From: Lasioglossum baleicum
Lineage: Eukaryota > Arthropoda > Insecta > Hymenoptera > Halictidae
Assembly: GCF_051020765.1 (NCBI RefSeq)
Contig: NW_027469085.1
Location: 620,001 to 684,000, forward strand
Length of the DNA: 64,000 bases
Direction: 5' to 3'
Below, piece after piece: positions 43,401 to 57,400 of the stretch. The position numbers were made by a program, and so were the translations under genes. A model generated the notes under the pieces. It saw only the letters and a list, made by a program, of their open reading frames with translations. It had not been told where the DNA came from and made no database searches. How positions within the stretch are numbered: the stretch's first letter is position 1; every line of letters starts with the position of its first letter.

Positions 43401-46400
43401 CAGGATCTCGTTCTGCAACTGTAGCAGAGATGGGTGCGTTCGAAGAATACGCGACCATCCACGAAGGTTATTTCGATTCGTCGGTTGACGACGTGATAAA
43501 GAAAAATTGGAATTTATTCTGCGAGGCTCTCCGTCTCACTGGTGAGTCAGGGCCGAAGCCGCCGCAAAACATAAACAATTATCGTCCCCCTCCTCCTCCA
43601 AAAGGTTGGTGCGCACTGCTGTAAAGCACAAGTGAAAGCTTTTGGATTCGAAGAATTGCAAGCTCTTATTATCACCACTGGTCCAGCGAAACGTGACAAT
43701 TAAGCTGTACAACCCGATATTGCACCAACGCAGAGTGGAACCACGCGCAGGATCTCGTTCTGCAACCGTAGCAGAGATGGGCGCGTTTGAAGAATCCGCG
43801 ATCATCCACGAAGGGTATTTCGATTCGTCGGTTGACGACGTGATAAAGAAAAGTTGGTATTTGTTCTGCGAGGCTCCCCGTCCCACTGGCGAGGCGGGGC
43901 CGAAGCCTCCGCAAAAATATAAACAATTATCGTCCCCCTCCTCAACGGGACGCGGTAAAATTATCAAACGTTGACCGGTTCGCGGCTATAAAAAGGTTGG
44001 TGAGCACTGCTGTACAGCACAAGTGAGAGCTTTTGGATTCGAAGAATTGCAAGCTCTTAATATCACCATTGGTCTTGCGACCCCTGAGAATTAAGCTGTG
44101 GAGCCCAATATTGCACCAAGACAGAGTGGAACCACGCGCAGGACATCGTTCTGCAACCGTAGCAGAGATGGACCCGTTCGAAGAATACGCGACCATCCAC
44201 AAAGGGTCATTTGGATTCGTCGGTTGACGACGTGATAAAGAAAAGTTAGAATTTATTCTGCGGGGCTCTCCGTCTCACTGGTGAGACAGGACCGAAGCCT
44301 CCGCAAAAATATAAACAATTATCGTCCCCCTCCTCAACGGGACGCGGTAAAATTATCAAACGTTGACCGGTTAGCGACTATAAAAAGTTTGGGGAGCACT
44401 GCTGTAAAGCACAAGTGAAAGCTTTTGGATTCGAAGAATTGCAAGCTCTTATTATCACCACTGTTCCAGCGAAACGTGACAATTAAGCTGTACAACCCGA
44501 TATTGCACCAACGCAGAGTGGAACTACGCGCAGGATCTCGTTCTGCAACCGTAGCAGAGATGGACCCGTTCGAAGAATACGCGACCATCCACAAAGGGTC
44601 ATTTCGATTCGTCGGAGAACGACGTGATAAAGAAAAGTTGGAATTTATTCTGCGAGGCTCTCCGTCTCACTGGTGAGACAGGACCGAAGCCTCCGCAAAA
44701 ATATAAACAATTATCGTCCCCCTCCTCAACGGGTCGCGGAAAATTTATCAAACGTTGAACGGCCCGCTGCTATAAAAAGGTTGGTGAGCACTGCTGTAAA
44801 GCACAAGTGAGAGCTTTTGGATTCGAAGAATTGCAAGCTCTTAATATCACCATAGGTCTTGCGAACCCTGAGAATTAAGCTGTGGAGCCCAATATTGCAC
44901 CAAGACAGAGTGGAACCACGCGCAGGACATCGTTCTGCAACCGTAGCAGAGATGGACCCGTTCGAAGAATACGCGACCATCCACAAAGGGTCATTTCGAT
45001 TCGTCGGAGAACGACGTGATAAAGACAAATTGTAATTTATTCTGCGACGCTCCCCGTCCCACTGACGAGGCGGGGCCGAAGCTTCCGCAAAAATATAAAC
45101 AATTATCGTCCCCCTCCTCAACGGGACGCGGTAAAATTATCAAACGTTGACCGGTTCGCGGCTATAAAAAGGTTGGTGAGCACTGCTGTACAGCACAAGT
45201 GAGAGCTTTTGGATTCGAAGAATTGCAAGCTCTTAATATCACCATAGGTCTTGCGAACCCTGAGAATTAAGCTGTGGAGCCCAATGAAGCAACAAGACAG
45301 AGTGGAACCACGCGCAGGACATCGTTCTGCAACCGTAGCAGAGATGGACCCGTTCGAAGAATACGCGACCATCCACAAAGGGTCATTTCGATTCGTCGGA
45401 GAACGACGTGATAAAGACAAATTGTAATTTATTCTGCGACGCTCCCGTCCCACTGACGAGGCGGGGCCGAAGCCTCCGCAAGAATATAAACTATTAACGT
45501 CTCGCCCTTCATCGGGGCGCGGTAAAATTATCAAACGTTGACCGGTTTGCGACTATAAAAAGTTTGGGGAGCACTGCTGTAAAGCACAAGTGAGAGCTTT
45601 TGGATTCAAAGAATTGCAAGCTCTTAATATCACCATAGGTCTTGCGAACCCCGAGAATTAAGCTGTGGAGCCCAATATTGCACCAAGAGAGAGTGGAACC
45701 ACGCGCAGGATATCGTTCTGCAACCGTAGCAGCGATGGACCCGTTCGAAGAATACGCGACCATCCACAAAGGGTCATTTCGATTCGTCGGAGAACGACGT
45801 GATAAAGAAAAATTGGAATTTATTCTGCGAGGCTCCCCGTCCCACGGACGAGGCGGGGCCGAAGCCTCCGCAAAAATATAAACAATTATCGTCCCCCTCC
45901 TCAACGGGACGTGGTAAAATTATCAAACGTTGACCGGTTCGCGACTATAAAAAATTTGGGGAGTACTGCTGTAAAGCACAAGTGAAAGCTTTTTGATTCG
46001 AAGAATTGCAAGCTCTTATTATCACCACTGGTCCAGCGAAACGTGACAATTAAGCTGTACAACCCAATATTGCACCAACGCAGAGTGGAACCACGCGCAG
46101 GATCTCGTTCTGCAACTGTAGCAGAGATGGGTGCGTTCGAAGAATACGCGACCATCCACGAAGGTTATTTCGATTCGTCGGTTGACGACGTGATAAAGAA
46201 AAATTGGAATTTATTCTGCGAGGCTCTCCGTCTCACTGGTGAGTCAGGGCCGAAGCCGCCGCAAAACATAAACAATTATCGTCCCCCTCCTCCTCCAAAA
46301 GGTTGGTGCGCACTGCTGTAAAGCACAAGTGAAAGCTTTTGGATTCGAAGAATTGCAAGCTCTTATTATCACCACTGGTCCAGCGAAACGTGACAATTAA

Positions 46401-47715
46401 CCTGTACAACCCGATATTGCACCAACGCAGAGTGGAACCACGCGCAGGATCTCGTTCTGCAACCGTAGCAGAGATGGGCGCGTTTGAAGAATCCGCGATC
46501 ATCCACGAAGGGTATTTCGATTCGTCGGTTGACGACGTGATAAAGAAAAGTTGGTATTTGTTCTGCGAGGCTCCCCGTCCCACTGGCGAGGCGGGGCCGA
46601 AGCCTCCGCAAAAATATAAACAATTATCGTCCCCCTCCTCAACGGGACGCGGTAAAATTATCAAACGTTGACCGGTTCGCGGCTATAAAAAGGTTGGTGA
46701 GCACTGCTGTACAGCACAAGTGAGAGCTTTTGGATTCGAAGAATTGCAAGCTCTTAATATCACCATTGGTCTTGCGACCCCTGAGAATTAAGCTGTGGAG
46801 CCCAATATTGCACCAAGACAGAGTGGAACCACGCGCAGGATATCGTTCTGCAACCGTAGCAGAGATGGACCCGTTCGAAGAATACGCGACCATCCACAAA
46901 GGGTCATTTGGATTCGTCGGTTGACGACGTGATAAAGAAAAGTTAGAATTTATTCTGCGGGGCTCTCCGTCTCACTGGTGAGACAGGACCGAAGCCTCCG
47001 CAAAAATATAAACAATTATCGTCCCCCTCCTCAACGGGACGCGGTAAAATTATCAAACGTTGACCGGTTAGCGACTATAAAAAGTTTGGGGAGCACTGCT
47101 GTAAAGCACAAGTGAAAGCTTTTGGATTCGAAGAATTGCAAGCTCTTATTATCACCACTGGTCCAGCGAAACGTGACAATTAAGCTGTACAACCCGATAT
47201 TGCACCAACGCAGAGTGGAACTACGCGCAGGATCTCGTTCTGCAACCGTAGCAGAGATGGACCCGTTCGAAGAATACGCGACCATCCACAAAGGGTCATT
47301 TCGATTCGTCGGAGAACGACGTGATAAAGAAAAGTTGGAATTTATTCTGCGAGGCTCTCCGTCTCACTGGTGAGACAGGACCGAAGCCTCCGCAAAAATA
47401 TAAACAATTATCGTCCCCCTCCTCAACGGGTCGCGGAAAATTTATCAAACGTTGAACTGCCCGCTGCTATAAAAAGGTTGGTGAGCACTGCTGTAAAGCA
47501 CAAGTGAGAGCTTTTGGATTCGAAGAATTGCAAGCTCTTAATATCACCATAGGTCTTGCGAACCCTGAGAATTAAGCTGTGGAGCCCAATATTGCACCAA
47601 GATAGAGTGGAACCACGCGCAGGACATCGTTCTGCAACCGTAGCAGAGATGGACCCGTTCGAAGAATACGCGACCATCCACAAAGGGTCATTTCGATTCG
47701 TCGGAGAACGACGTG
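40480..47715 (+). repeat. 2,697-bp seven-monomer higher-order repeat, about 2.7 copies
   Basis: Landmarks recur at 2,697-bp steps: 40507/43204/45901, 40649/43346/46043, 41245/43942/46639 and 41637/44334/47031. The unit holds one short and six long monomers. One long monomer has lost a C (GACGCTCCCGTCCC at about 42742 and 45439), a variant shared by the second and third positions. The third copy ends near 47715. Confidence 0.85.
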
Positions 47716-48479
47716 ATAAAGAAAAGTTGGAATTTATTCTGCGAGGCTCTCCGTCTCACTGGTGAGACAGGACCGAAGCCTCCGCAAAAATATAAACAAT
47801 TATCGTCCCCCTCCTCAACGGGTCGCGGTAAAATTATCAAACGTTGACCGGTTTGCGACTATAAAAAGTTTGGGGAGACTGTAAAGCACAAGTGAGAGCT
47901 TTTGGATTCGAAGAATTGCAAGCTCTTAATATCACCATAGGTCTTGCGAACCCTGAGAATTAAGCTGTGGAGCCCAATAAAGCACCAAGACAGAGTGGAA
48001 CCACGCGCAGGACATCGTTCTGCAACCGTAGCAGAGATGGACCCGTTCGAAGAATACGCGACCATCCACAAAGGGTCATTTCGATTCGTCGGAGAACGAC
48101 GTGATAAAGACAAATTGTAATTTATTCTGCGACGCTCCCCGTCCCACTGACGAGGCGGGGCCGAAGCCTCCGCAAGAATATAAACTATTAACGTCTCGCC
48201 CCTCATCGGGGCGCGGTAAAATTATCAAACGTTGACCGGTTTGCGACTATAAAAAGTTTGGGGAGCACTGCTGTAAAGCACAAGTGAGAGCTTTTGGATT
48301 CAAAGAATTGCAAGCTCTTAATATCACCATAGGTCTTGCGAACCCCGAGAATTAAGCTGTGGAGCCCAATATTGCACCAAGAGAGAGTGGAACCACGCGC
48401 AGGATATCTTTCTGCAACCGTAGCAGCGATGGACCCGTTCGAAGAATACGCGACCATCCACAAAGGGTCATTTCGATTC

Positions 48480-51400
48480 GTCGGAGAACGACGTGATAAA
48501 GAAAAATTGGAATTTATTCTGCGAGGGTCCCCGTCCCACTGACGAGGCGGGGCCGAAGCCTCCGCAAGAATATAAACAATTAACGTCTCGCCCCTCATCG
48601 GGGCGCGGTAAAATTATCAAACGTTGACCGGTTCGCGGCTATAAAAAGTTTGGGGAGCACTGCTGTACAGCACAAGTGAGAGCTTTTGGATTCGAAGAAT
48701 TGCAAGCTCTTAATATCACCATAGGTCTTGCGAGCCCTGAGAATTAAGCTGTGGAGCCCAATATAGCACCAAGACAGAGTGGAACCACGCGCAGGACATC
48801 GTTCTGCAACCGTAGCAGTGATGGACCCGTTCGAAGAATACGCGACCATCCACAAAGGGTCATTTCGATTCGTCGGAGAACGACGTGATAAAGAAAAATT
48901 GTAATTTATTCTGCGTTTCTCCCCGTCCCACGGACCAGGCGGGGCCGAAGCCTCCGCAAGAATATAAACAATTAACGGCTCGCCCCTCATCGGGGCGCGG
49001 TAAAATTATCAAACGTTGACCGGTTCGCGGCTATAAAAAGTTTGGGGAGCACTGCTGTACAGCACAAGTGAGAGCTTTTGGATTCGAAGAATTGCAAGCT
49101 CTTAATATCACCATAGGTCTTGCGAACCCTGAGAATTAAGCTGTGGAGCCCAATATTGCACCAAGACAGAGTGGAACCACGCGCAGGACATCGTTCTGCA
49201 ACCGTAGCAGAGATGGACCCGTTCGAAGAATACGCGACCATCCACAAAGGGTCATTTCGATTCGTCGGTTGACGACGTGATAAAGAAAAGTTGGAATTTA
49301 TTCTGCGAGGCTCCCCGTCTCACTGGTGAGACAGGGCCGAAGCCTCCGCAAAAATATAAACAATTATCGTCCCCCTCCTCAACGGGACGTGGTAAAATTA
49401 TCAAACGTTGACCGGTTCGCGACTATAAAAAATTTGGGGAGCACTGCTGTAAAGCACAAGTGAAAGCTTTTTGATTCGAAGAATTGCAAGCTCTTATTAT
49501 CACCACTGGTCCAGCGAAACGTGACAATTAAGCTGTACAACCCAATATTGCACCAACGCAGAGTGGAACCACGCGCAGGATCTCGTTCTGCAACTGTAGC
49601 AGAGATGGGTGCGTTCGAAGAATACGCGACCATCCACGAAGGTTATTTCGATCCGTCGGTTGACGACGTGATAAAGAAAAATTGGAATTTATTCTGCGAG
49701 GCTCTCCGTCTCACTGGTGAGTCAGGGCCGAAGCCGCCGCAAAAAGTAAACAATTATCGTCCCCCTCCTCCTCCAAAAGGTTGGTGCGCACTGCTGTAAA
49801 GCACAAGTGAAAGCTTTTGGATTCGAAGAATTGCAAGCTCTTATTATCACCACTGGTCCAGCGAAACGTGACAATTAAGCTGTACAACCCGATGTTGCAC
49901 CAACGCAGAGTGGAACCACGCGCAGGATCTCGTTCTGCAACCGTAGCAGAGATGGGCGCGTTTGAAGAATCCGCGATCATCCACGAAGGGTATTTCGATT
50001 CGTCGGTTGACGACGTGATAAAGAAAAGTTGGTATTTGTTCTGCGAGGCTCCCCGTCCCACTGGCGAGGCGGGGCCGAAGCCTCCGCAAAAATATAAACA
50101 ATTATCGTCCCCCTCCTCAACGGGACGCGGTAAAATTATCAAACGTTGACCGGTTCGCGGCTATAAAAAGGTTGGTGAGCACTGCTGTACAGCACAAGTG
50201 AGAGCTTTTGGATTCGAAGAATTGCAAGCTCTTAATATCACCATTGGTCTTGCGTCCCCTGAGAATTAAGCTGTGGAGCTCAATATTGCACCAAGACAGA
50301 GTGGAACCACGCGCAGGACATCGTTCTGCAACCGTAGCAGAGATGGACCCGTTCGAAGCATACGCGACCATCCACAAAGGGTCATTTCGATTCGTCGGAG
50401 AACGACGTGATAAAGAAAAATTGGAATTTATTCTGCGAGGGTCCCCGTCCCACTGACGAGGCGGGGCCGAAGCCTCCGCAAGAATATAAACAATTAACGT
50501 CTCGCCCCTCATCGGGGCGCGGTAAAATTATCAAACGTTGACCGGTTCGCGGCTATAAAAAGTTTGGGGAGCACTGCTGTACAGCACAAGTGAGAGCTTT
50601 TGGATTCGAAGAATTGCAAGCTCTTAATATCACCATAGGTCTTGCGAGCCCTGAGAATTAAGCTGTGGAGCCCAATATAGCACCAAGACAGAGTGGAACC
50701 ACGCGCAGGACATCGTTCTGCAACCGTAGCAGTGATGGACCCGTTCGAAGAATACGCGACCATCCACAAAGGGTCATTTCGATTCGTCGGAGAACGACGT
50801 GATAAAGAAAAATTGTAATTTATTCTGCGTTTCTCCCCGTCCCACGGACCAGGCGGGGCCGAAGCCTCCGCAAGAATATAAACAATTAACGGCTCGCCCC
50901 TCATCGGGGCGCGGTAAAATTATCAAACGTTGACCGGTTCGCGGCTATAAAAAGTTTGGGGAGCACTGCTGTACAGCACAAGTGAGAGCTTTTGGATTCG
51001 AAGAATTGCAAGCTCTTAATATCACCATAGGTCTTGCGAACCCTGAGAATTAAGCTGTGGAGCCCAATATTGCACCAAGACAGAGTGGAACCACGCGCAG
51101 GACATCGTTCTGCAACCGTAGCAGAGATGGACCCGTTCGAAGAATACGCGACCATCCACAAAGGGTCATTTCGATTCGTCGGTTGACGACGTGATAAAGA
51201 AAAGTTGGAATTTATTCTGCGAGGCTCCCCGTCTCACTGGTGAGACAGGGCCGAAGCCTCCGCAAAAATATAAACAATTATCGTCCCCCTCCTCAACGGG
51301 ACGTGGTAAAATTATCAAACGTTGACCGGTTCGCGACTATAAAAAATTTGGGGAGCACTGCTGTAAAGCACAAGTGAAAGCTTTTTGATTCGAAGAATTG

Positions 51401-52308
51401 CAAGCTCTTATTATCACCACTGGTCCAGCGAAACGTGACAATTAAGCTGTACAACCCAATATTGCACCAACGCAGAGTGGAACCACGCGCAGGATCTCGT
51501 TCTGCAACTGTAGCAGAGATGGGTGCGTTCGAAGAATACGCGACCATCCACGAAGGTTATTTCGATCCGTCGGTTGACGACGTGATAAAGAAAAATTGGA
51601 ATTTATTCTGCGAGGCTCTCCGTCTCACTGGTGAGTCAGGGCCGAAGCCGCCGCAAAAAGTAAACAATTATCGTCCCCCTCCTCCTCCAAAAGGTTGGTG
51701 CGCACTGCTGTAAAGCACAAGTGAAAGCTTTTGGATTCGAAGAATTGCAAGCTCTTATTATCACCACTGGTCCAGCGAAACGTGACAATTAAGCTGTACA
51801 ACCCGATGTTGCACCAACGCAGAGTGGAACCACGCGCAGGATCTCGTTCTGCAACCGTAGCAGAGATGGGCGCGTTTGAAGAATCCGCGATCATCCACGA
51901 AGGGTATTTCGATTCGTCGGTTGACGACGTGATAAAGAAAAGTTGGTATTTGTTCTGCGAGGCTCCCCGTCCCACTGGCGAGGCGGGGCCGAAGCCTCCG
52001 CAAAAATATAAACAATTATCGTCCCCCTCCTCAACGGGACGCGGTAAAATTATCAAACGTTGACCGGTTCGCGGCTATAAAAAGGTTGGTGAGCACTGCT
52101 GTACAGCACAAGTGAGAGCTTTTGGATTCGAAGAATTGCAAGCTCTTAATATCACCATTGGTCTTGCGTCCCCTGAGAATTAAGCTGTGGAGCTCAATAT
52201 TGCACCAAGACAGAGTGGAACCACGCGCAGGACATCGTTCTGCAACCGTAGCAGAGATGGACCCGTTCGAAGCATACGCGACCATCCACAAAGGGTCATT
52301 TCGATTCG
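48480..52308 (+). repeat. 1,914-bp five-monomer higher-order repeat, two copies
   Basis: Blocks at about 48480-50393 and 50394-52308 match at an offset of 1,914 bp. Shared private variants include CTGCGTTTCTCCCC, GGACCAGGCGGGG, CAATATAGCACC and CCGATGTTGCACC. The junction monomers are chimeric around GGGTCCCCGTCCCAC (48526, 50440). Confidence 0.85.
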
Positions 52309-54490
52309 TCGGTTGACGACGTGATAAAGAAAAGTTGGAATTTATTCTGCAAGGCTCCCCGTCTCACTGGTGAGACAGGACCGAAGCCTCCGCAAAAATA
52401 TAAACAATTATCGTCCCCCTCCTCAACGGGACGTGGTAAAATTATCAAACGTTGACCGGTTCGCGACTATAAAAAATTTGGGGAGCACTGCTGTAAAGCA
52501 CAAGTGAAAGCTTTTTGATTCGAAGAATTGCAAGCTCTTATTATCACCACTGGTCCAGCGAAACGTGACAATTAAGCTGTACAACCCAATATTGCACCAA
52601 CGCAGAGTGGAACCACGCGCAGGATCTCGTTCTGCAACTGTAGCAGAGATGGGTGCGTTCGAAGAATACGCGACCATCCACGAAGGTTATTTCGATTCGT
52701 CGGTTGACGACGTGATAAAGAAAAATTGGAATTTATTCTGCGAGGCTCTCCGTCTCACTGGTGAGTCAGGGCCGAAGCCGCCGCAAAAAATAAACAATTA
52801 TCGTCCCCCTCCTCCTCCAAAAGGTTGGTGCGCACTGCTGTAAAGCACAAGTGAAAGCTTTTGGATTCGAAGAATTGCAAGCTCTTATTATCACCACTGG
52901 TCCAGCGAAACGTGACAATTAAGCTGTACAACCCGATATTGCACCAACGCAGAGTGGAACCACGCGCAGGACATCGTTCTGCAACCGTAGCAGAGATGGA
53001 CCCGTTCGAAGAAAAGGCGACCATTCACAAAGGGTCATTTCGATTCGTCGGAGAACGACGTGATAAAGAAAAGTTGGAATTTATTCTGCGAGGCTCTCCG
53101 TCTCACTGGTGAGACAGGACCGAAGCCTCCGCAAAAATATAAACAATTATCGTCCCCCTCCTCAACGGGTCGCGGTAAAATTATCAAACGTTGAACGGCC
53201 CGCTGCTATAAAAAGGTTGGTGAGCACTGCTGTAAAGCACAAGTGAAAGCTTTTGGATTCGAAGAATTGCAAAATCTTAATATCACCATAGGTCTTGCGA
53301 ACCCTGAGAATTAAGCTGTGGAGCCCAATATTGCACCAAGACAGAGTGGAACCACGCGCAGGACATCGTTCTGCAACCGTAGCAGATATGGACCCGTTCG
53401 AAGAATACGCGACCATCCACAAAGGGTCATTTCGATTCGTCGGTTGACGACGTGATAAAGAAAAGTTAGAATTTATTCTACGGGGCTCTCCGTCTCACTG
53501 GTGAGACAGGACCGAAGCCTCCGCAAAAATATAAACAATTATCGTCCCCCTCCTCAACGGGACGCGGTAAAATTATCAAACGTTGACCGGTTAGCGACTA
53601 TAAAAAGTTTGGGGAGCACTGCTGTAAAGCACAAGTGAAAGCTTTTGGATTCGAAGAATTGCAAGCTCTTGTTATCACCACTGGTCCAGCGAAACGTGAC
53701 AATTAAGCTGTACAACCCGATATTGCACCAACGCAGAGTGGAACCACGCGCAGGATCTCGTTCTGCAACCGTAGCAGAGATGGACCCGTTCGAAGAATAC
53801 GCGACCATCCACAAAGGGTCATTTCGATTCGTCGGAGAACGACGTGATAAAGAAAAGTTGGAATTTATTCTGCGAGGCTCTCCGTCTCACTGGTGAGACA
53901 GGACCGAAGCATCCGCAAAAATATAAACAATTATCGTCCCCCTCCTCAACGGGTCGCGGTAAAATTATCAAACGTTGAACGGCCCGCTGCTATAAAAAGG
54001 TTGGTGAGCACTGCTGTAAAGCACAAGTGAGAGCTTTTGGATTCGAAGAATTGCAAGCTCTTAATATCACCATAGGTCTTGCGAACCCTGAGAATTAAGC
54101 TGTGGAGCCCAATATTGCACCAAGACAGAGTGGAACCACGCGCAGGACATCGTTCCGCTACCGTAGCAGAGATGGACCCGTTCGAAGAATACGCGACCAT
54201 CCACAAAGGGTCATTTCGATTCGTCGGTTGACGACGTGATAAAGAAAAGTTGGAATTTATTCTGCGAGGCTCCCCGTCTCACTGGTGAGACAGGGCCGAA
54301 GCCTCCGCAAAAATATAAACAATTATCGTCCCCCTCCTCAACGGGACGTGGTAAAATTATCAAACGTTGACCGGTTAGCGACTATAAAAAGTTTGGGGAG
54401 CACTGCTGTAAAGCACAAGTGAAAGCTTTTGGATTCGAAGAATTGCAAGCACTTATTATCACCACTGGTCCAGCGAAACGTGACAATTAA
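50700..54490 (+). repeat. About 3.8-kb segment repeated at 55270-59060
   Basis: The offset is 4,569 bp, with matching points 50901/55470, 51293/55862, 52755/57324, 53554/58123 and 54338/58907. Shared rare variants include GAAGAAAAGGCGACC and CATCGTTCCGCTACCG. This block overlaps the 1,914-bp duplication, so at least two exchange events are layered here. Confidence 0.82.
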
Positions 54491-57400
54491 GCCGTACAAC
54501 CCAATATTGCACCAACGCAGAGTGGAACCACGCGCAGGATATCGTTCTGCAACCGTAGCAGAGATGGACCAGTTCGAAGAATACGCGACCATCCACAAAG
54601 TGTCATTTCGATTCGTCGGAGAACGACGTGATAAAGAAAAGTTGGAATTTATTCTGCGAGGCTCTCCGTCTCACTGGTGAGACAGGACCGAAGCCTCCGC
54701 AAAAATTTAAACAATTATCGTCCCCCTCCTCAACGGGACGCGGTAAAATTATCAAACGTTGAACGGCCCGCTGCTGTAAAAAGGTTGGTGAGCACTGCTG
54801 TAAGGCACAAGTGAAAGCTTTTGGATTCGAAAAATTTGCCAGCTCTTAATATCATCATAGGTCTTGCAAACCCTGAGAATTAAGCTTTGGAGCCCAATAT
54901 TGCACCAAGACAGAGTGGAACCTCGCGCAGGATATCGTTCTGCAACCGTAGCAGAAATGGACCCGTTCGAAGAATACGCGACCATCCACAAAGGGTATTT
55001 CGATTCGTCGGAGAACGACGTGATAAAGAAAAATTGGAATTTATTCTGCGAGGCTCTCCGTCTCACTGGTGAGACAGGGCCGAAGCCGCCGCAAAAAATA
55101 ATCAATTATCGTCCCCCTCCTCCTCCAAAAGGTTGGTGCGCACTGCTGTAAAGCACAAGTGAAAGCTTTTGGATTCGAAGAATTGCAAGCTCTTATTATC
55201 ACCACTGGTCCAGCGAAACGTGACAATTAAGCTGTACAACCCGATATTGCACCAACGCAGAGTGGAACCACGCGCAGGACATCGTTCTGCAACCGTAGCA
55301 GTGATGGACCCGTTCGAAGAATACGCGACCATCCACAAAGGGTCATTTCGATTCGTCGGAGAACGACGTGATAAAGAAAAATTGTAATTTATTCTGCGTT
55401 TCTCCCCGTCCCACGGACCAGGCGGGGCCGAAGCCTCCGCAAGAATATAAACAATTAACGGCTCGCCCCTCATCGGGGCGCGGTAAAATTATCAAACGTT
55501 GACCGGTTCGCGGCTATAAAAAGTTTGGGGAGCACTGCTGTACAGCACAAGTGAGAGCTTTTGGATTCGAAGAATTGCAAGCTCTTAATATCACCATAGG
55601 TCTTGCGAACCCTGAGAATTAAGCTGTGGAGCCCAATATTGCACCAAGACAGAGTGGAACCACGCGCAGGACATCGTTCTGCAACCGTAGCAGAGATGGA
55701 CCCGTTCGAAGAATACGCGACCATCCACAAAGGGTCATTTCGATTCGTCGGTTGACGACGTGATAAAGAAAAGTTGGAATTTATTCTGCGAGGCTCCCCG
55801 TCTCACTGGTGAGACAGGGCCGAAGCCTCCGCAAAAATATAAACAATTATCGTCCCCCTCCTCAACGGGACGTGGTAAAATTATCAAACGTTGACCGGTT
55901 CGCGACTATAAAAAATTTGGGGAGCACTGCTGTAAAGCACAAGTGAAAGCTTTTTGATTCGAAGAATTGCAAGCTCTTATTATCACCACTGGTCCAGCGA
56001 AACGTGACAATTAAGCTGTACAACCCAATATTGCACCAACGCAGAGTGGAACCACGCGCAGGATCTCGTTCTGCAACTGTAGCAGAGATGGGTGCGTTCG
56101 AAGAATACGCGACCATCCACGAAGGTTATTTCGATCCGTCGGTTGACGACGTGATAAAGAAAAATTGGAATTTATTCTGCGAGGCTCTCCGTCTCACTGG
56201 TGAGTCAGGGCCGAAGCCGCCGCAAAAAGTAAACAATTATCGTCCCCCTCCTCCTCCAAAAGGTTGGTGCGCACTGCTGTAAAGCACAAGTGAAAGCTTT
56301 TGGATTCGAAGAATTGCAAGCTCTTATTATCACCACTGGTCCAGCGAAACGTGACAATTAAGCTGTACAACCCGATGTTGCACCAACGCAGAGTGGAACC
56401 ACGCGCAGGATCTCGTTCTGCAACCGTAGCAGAGATGGGCGCGTTTGAAGAATCCGCGATCATCCACGAAGGGTATTTCGATTCGTCGGTTGACGACGTG
56501 ATAAAGAAAAGTTGGTATTTGTTCTGCGAGGCTCCCCGTCCCACTGGCGAGGCGGGGCCGAAGCCTCCGCAAAAATATAAACAATTATCGTCCCCCTCCT
56601 CAACGGGACGCGGTAAAATTATCAAACGTTGACCGGTTCGCGGCTATAAAAAGGTTGGTGAGCACTGCTGTACAGCACAAGTGAGAGCTTTTGGATTCGA
56701 AGAATTGCAAGCTCTTAATATCACCATTGGTCTTGCGTCCCCTGAGAATTAAGCTGTGGAGCTCAATATTGCACCAAGACAGAGTGGAACCACGCGCAGG
56801 ACATCGTTCTGCAACCGTAGCAGAGATGGACCCGTTCGAAGCATACGCGACCATCCACAAAGGGTCATTTCGATTCGTCGGTTGACGACGTGATAAAGAA
56901 AAGTTGGAATTTATTCTGCAAGGCTCCCCGTCTCACTGGTGAGACAGGACCGAAGCCTCCGCAAAAATATAAACAATTATCGTCCCCCTCCTCAACGGGA
57001 CGTGGTAAAATTATCAAACGTTGACCGGTTCGCGACTATAAAAAATTTGGGGAGCACTGCTGTAAAGCACAAGTGAAAGCTTTTTGATTCGAAGAATTGC
57101 AAGCTCTTATTATCACCACTGGTCCAGCGAAACGTGACAATTAAGCTGTACAACCCAATATTGCACCAACGCAGAGTGGAACCACGCGCAGGATCTCGTT
57201 CTGCAACTGTAGCAGAGATGGGTGCGTTCGAAGAATACGCGACCATCCACGAAGGTTATTTCGATTCGTCGGTTGACGACGTGATAAAGAAAAATTGGAA
57301 TTTATTCTGCGAGGCTCTCCGTCTCACTGGTGAGTCAGGGCCGAAGCCGCCGCAAAAAATAAACAATTATCGTCCCCCTCCTCCTCCAAAAGGTTGGTGC

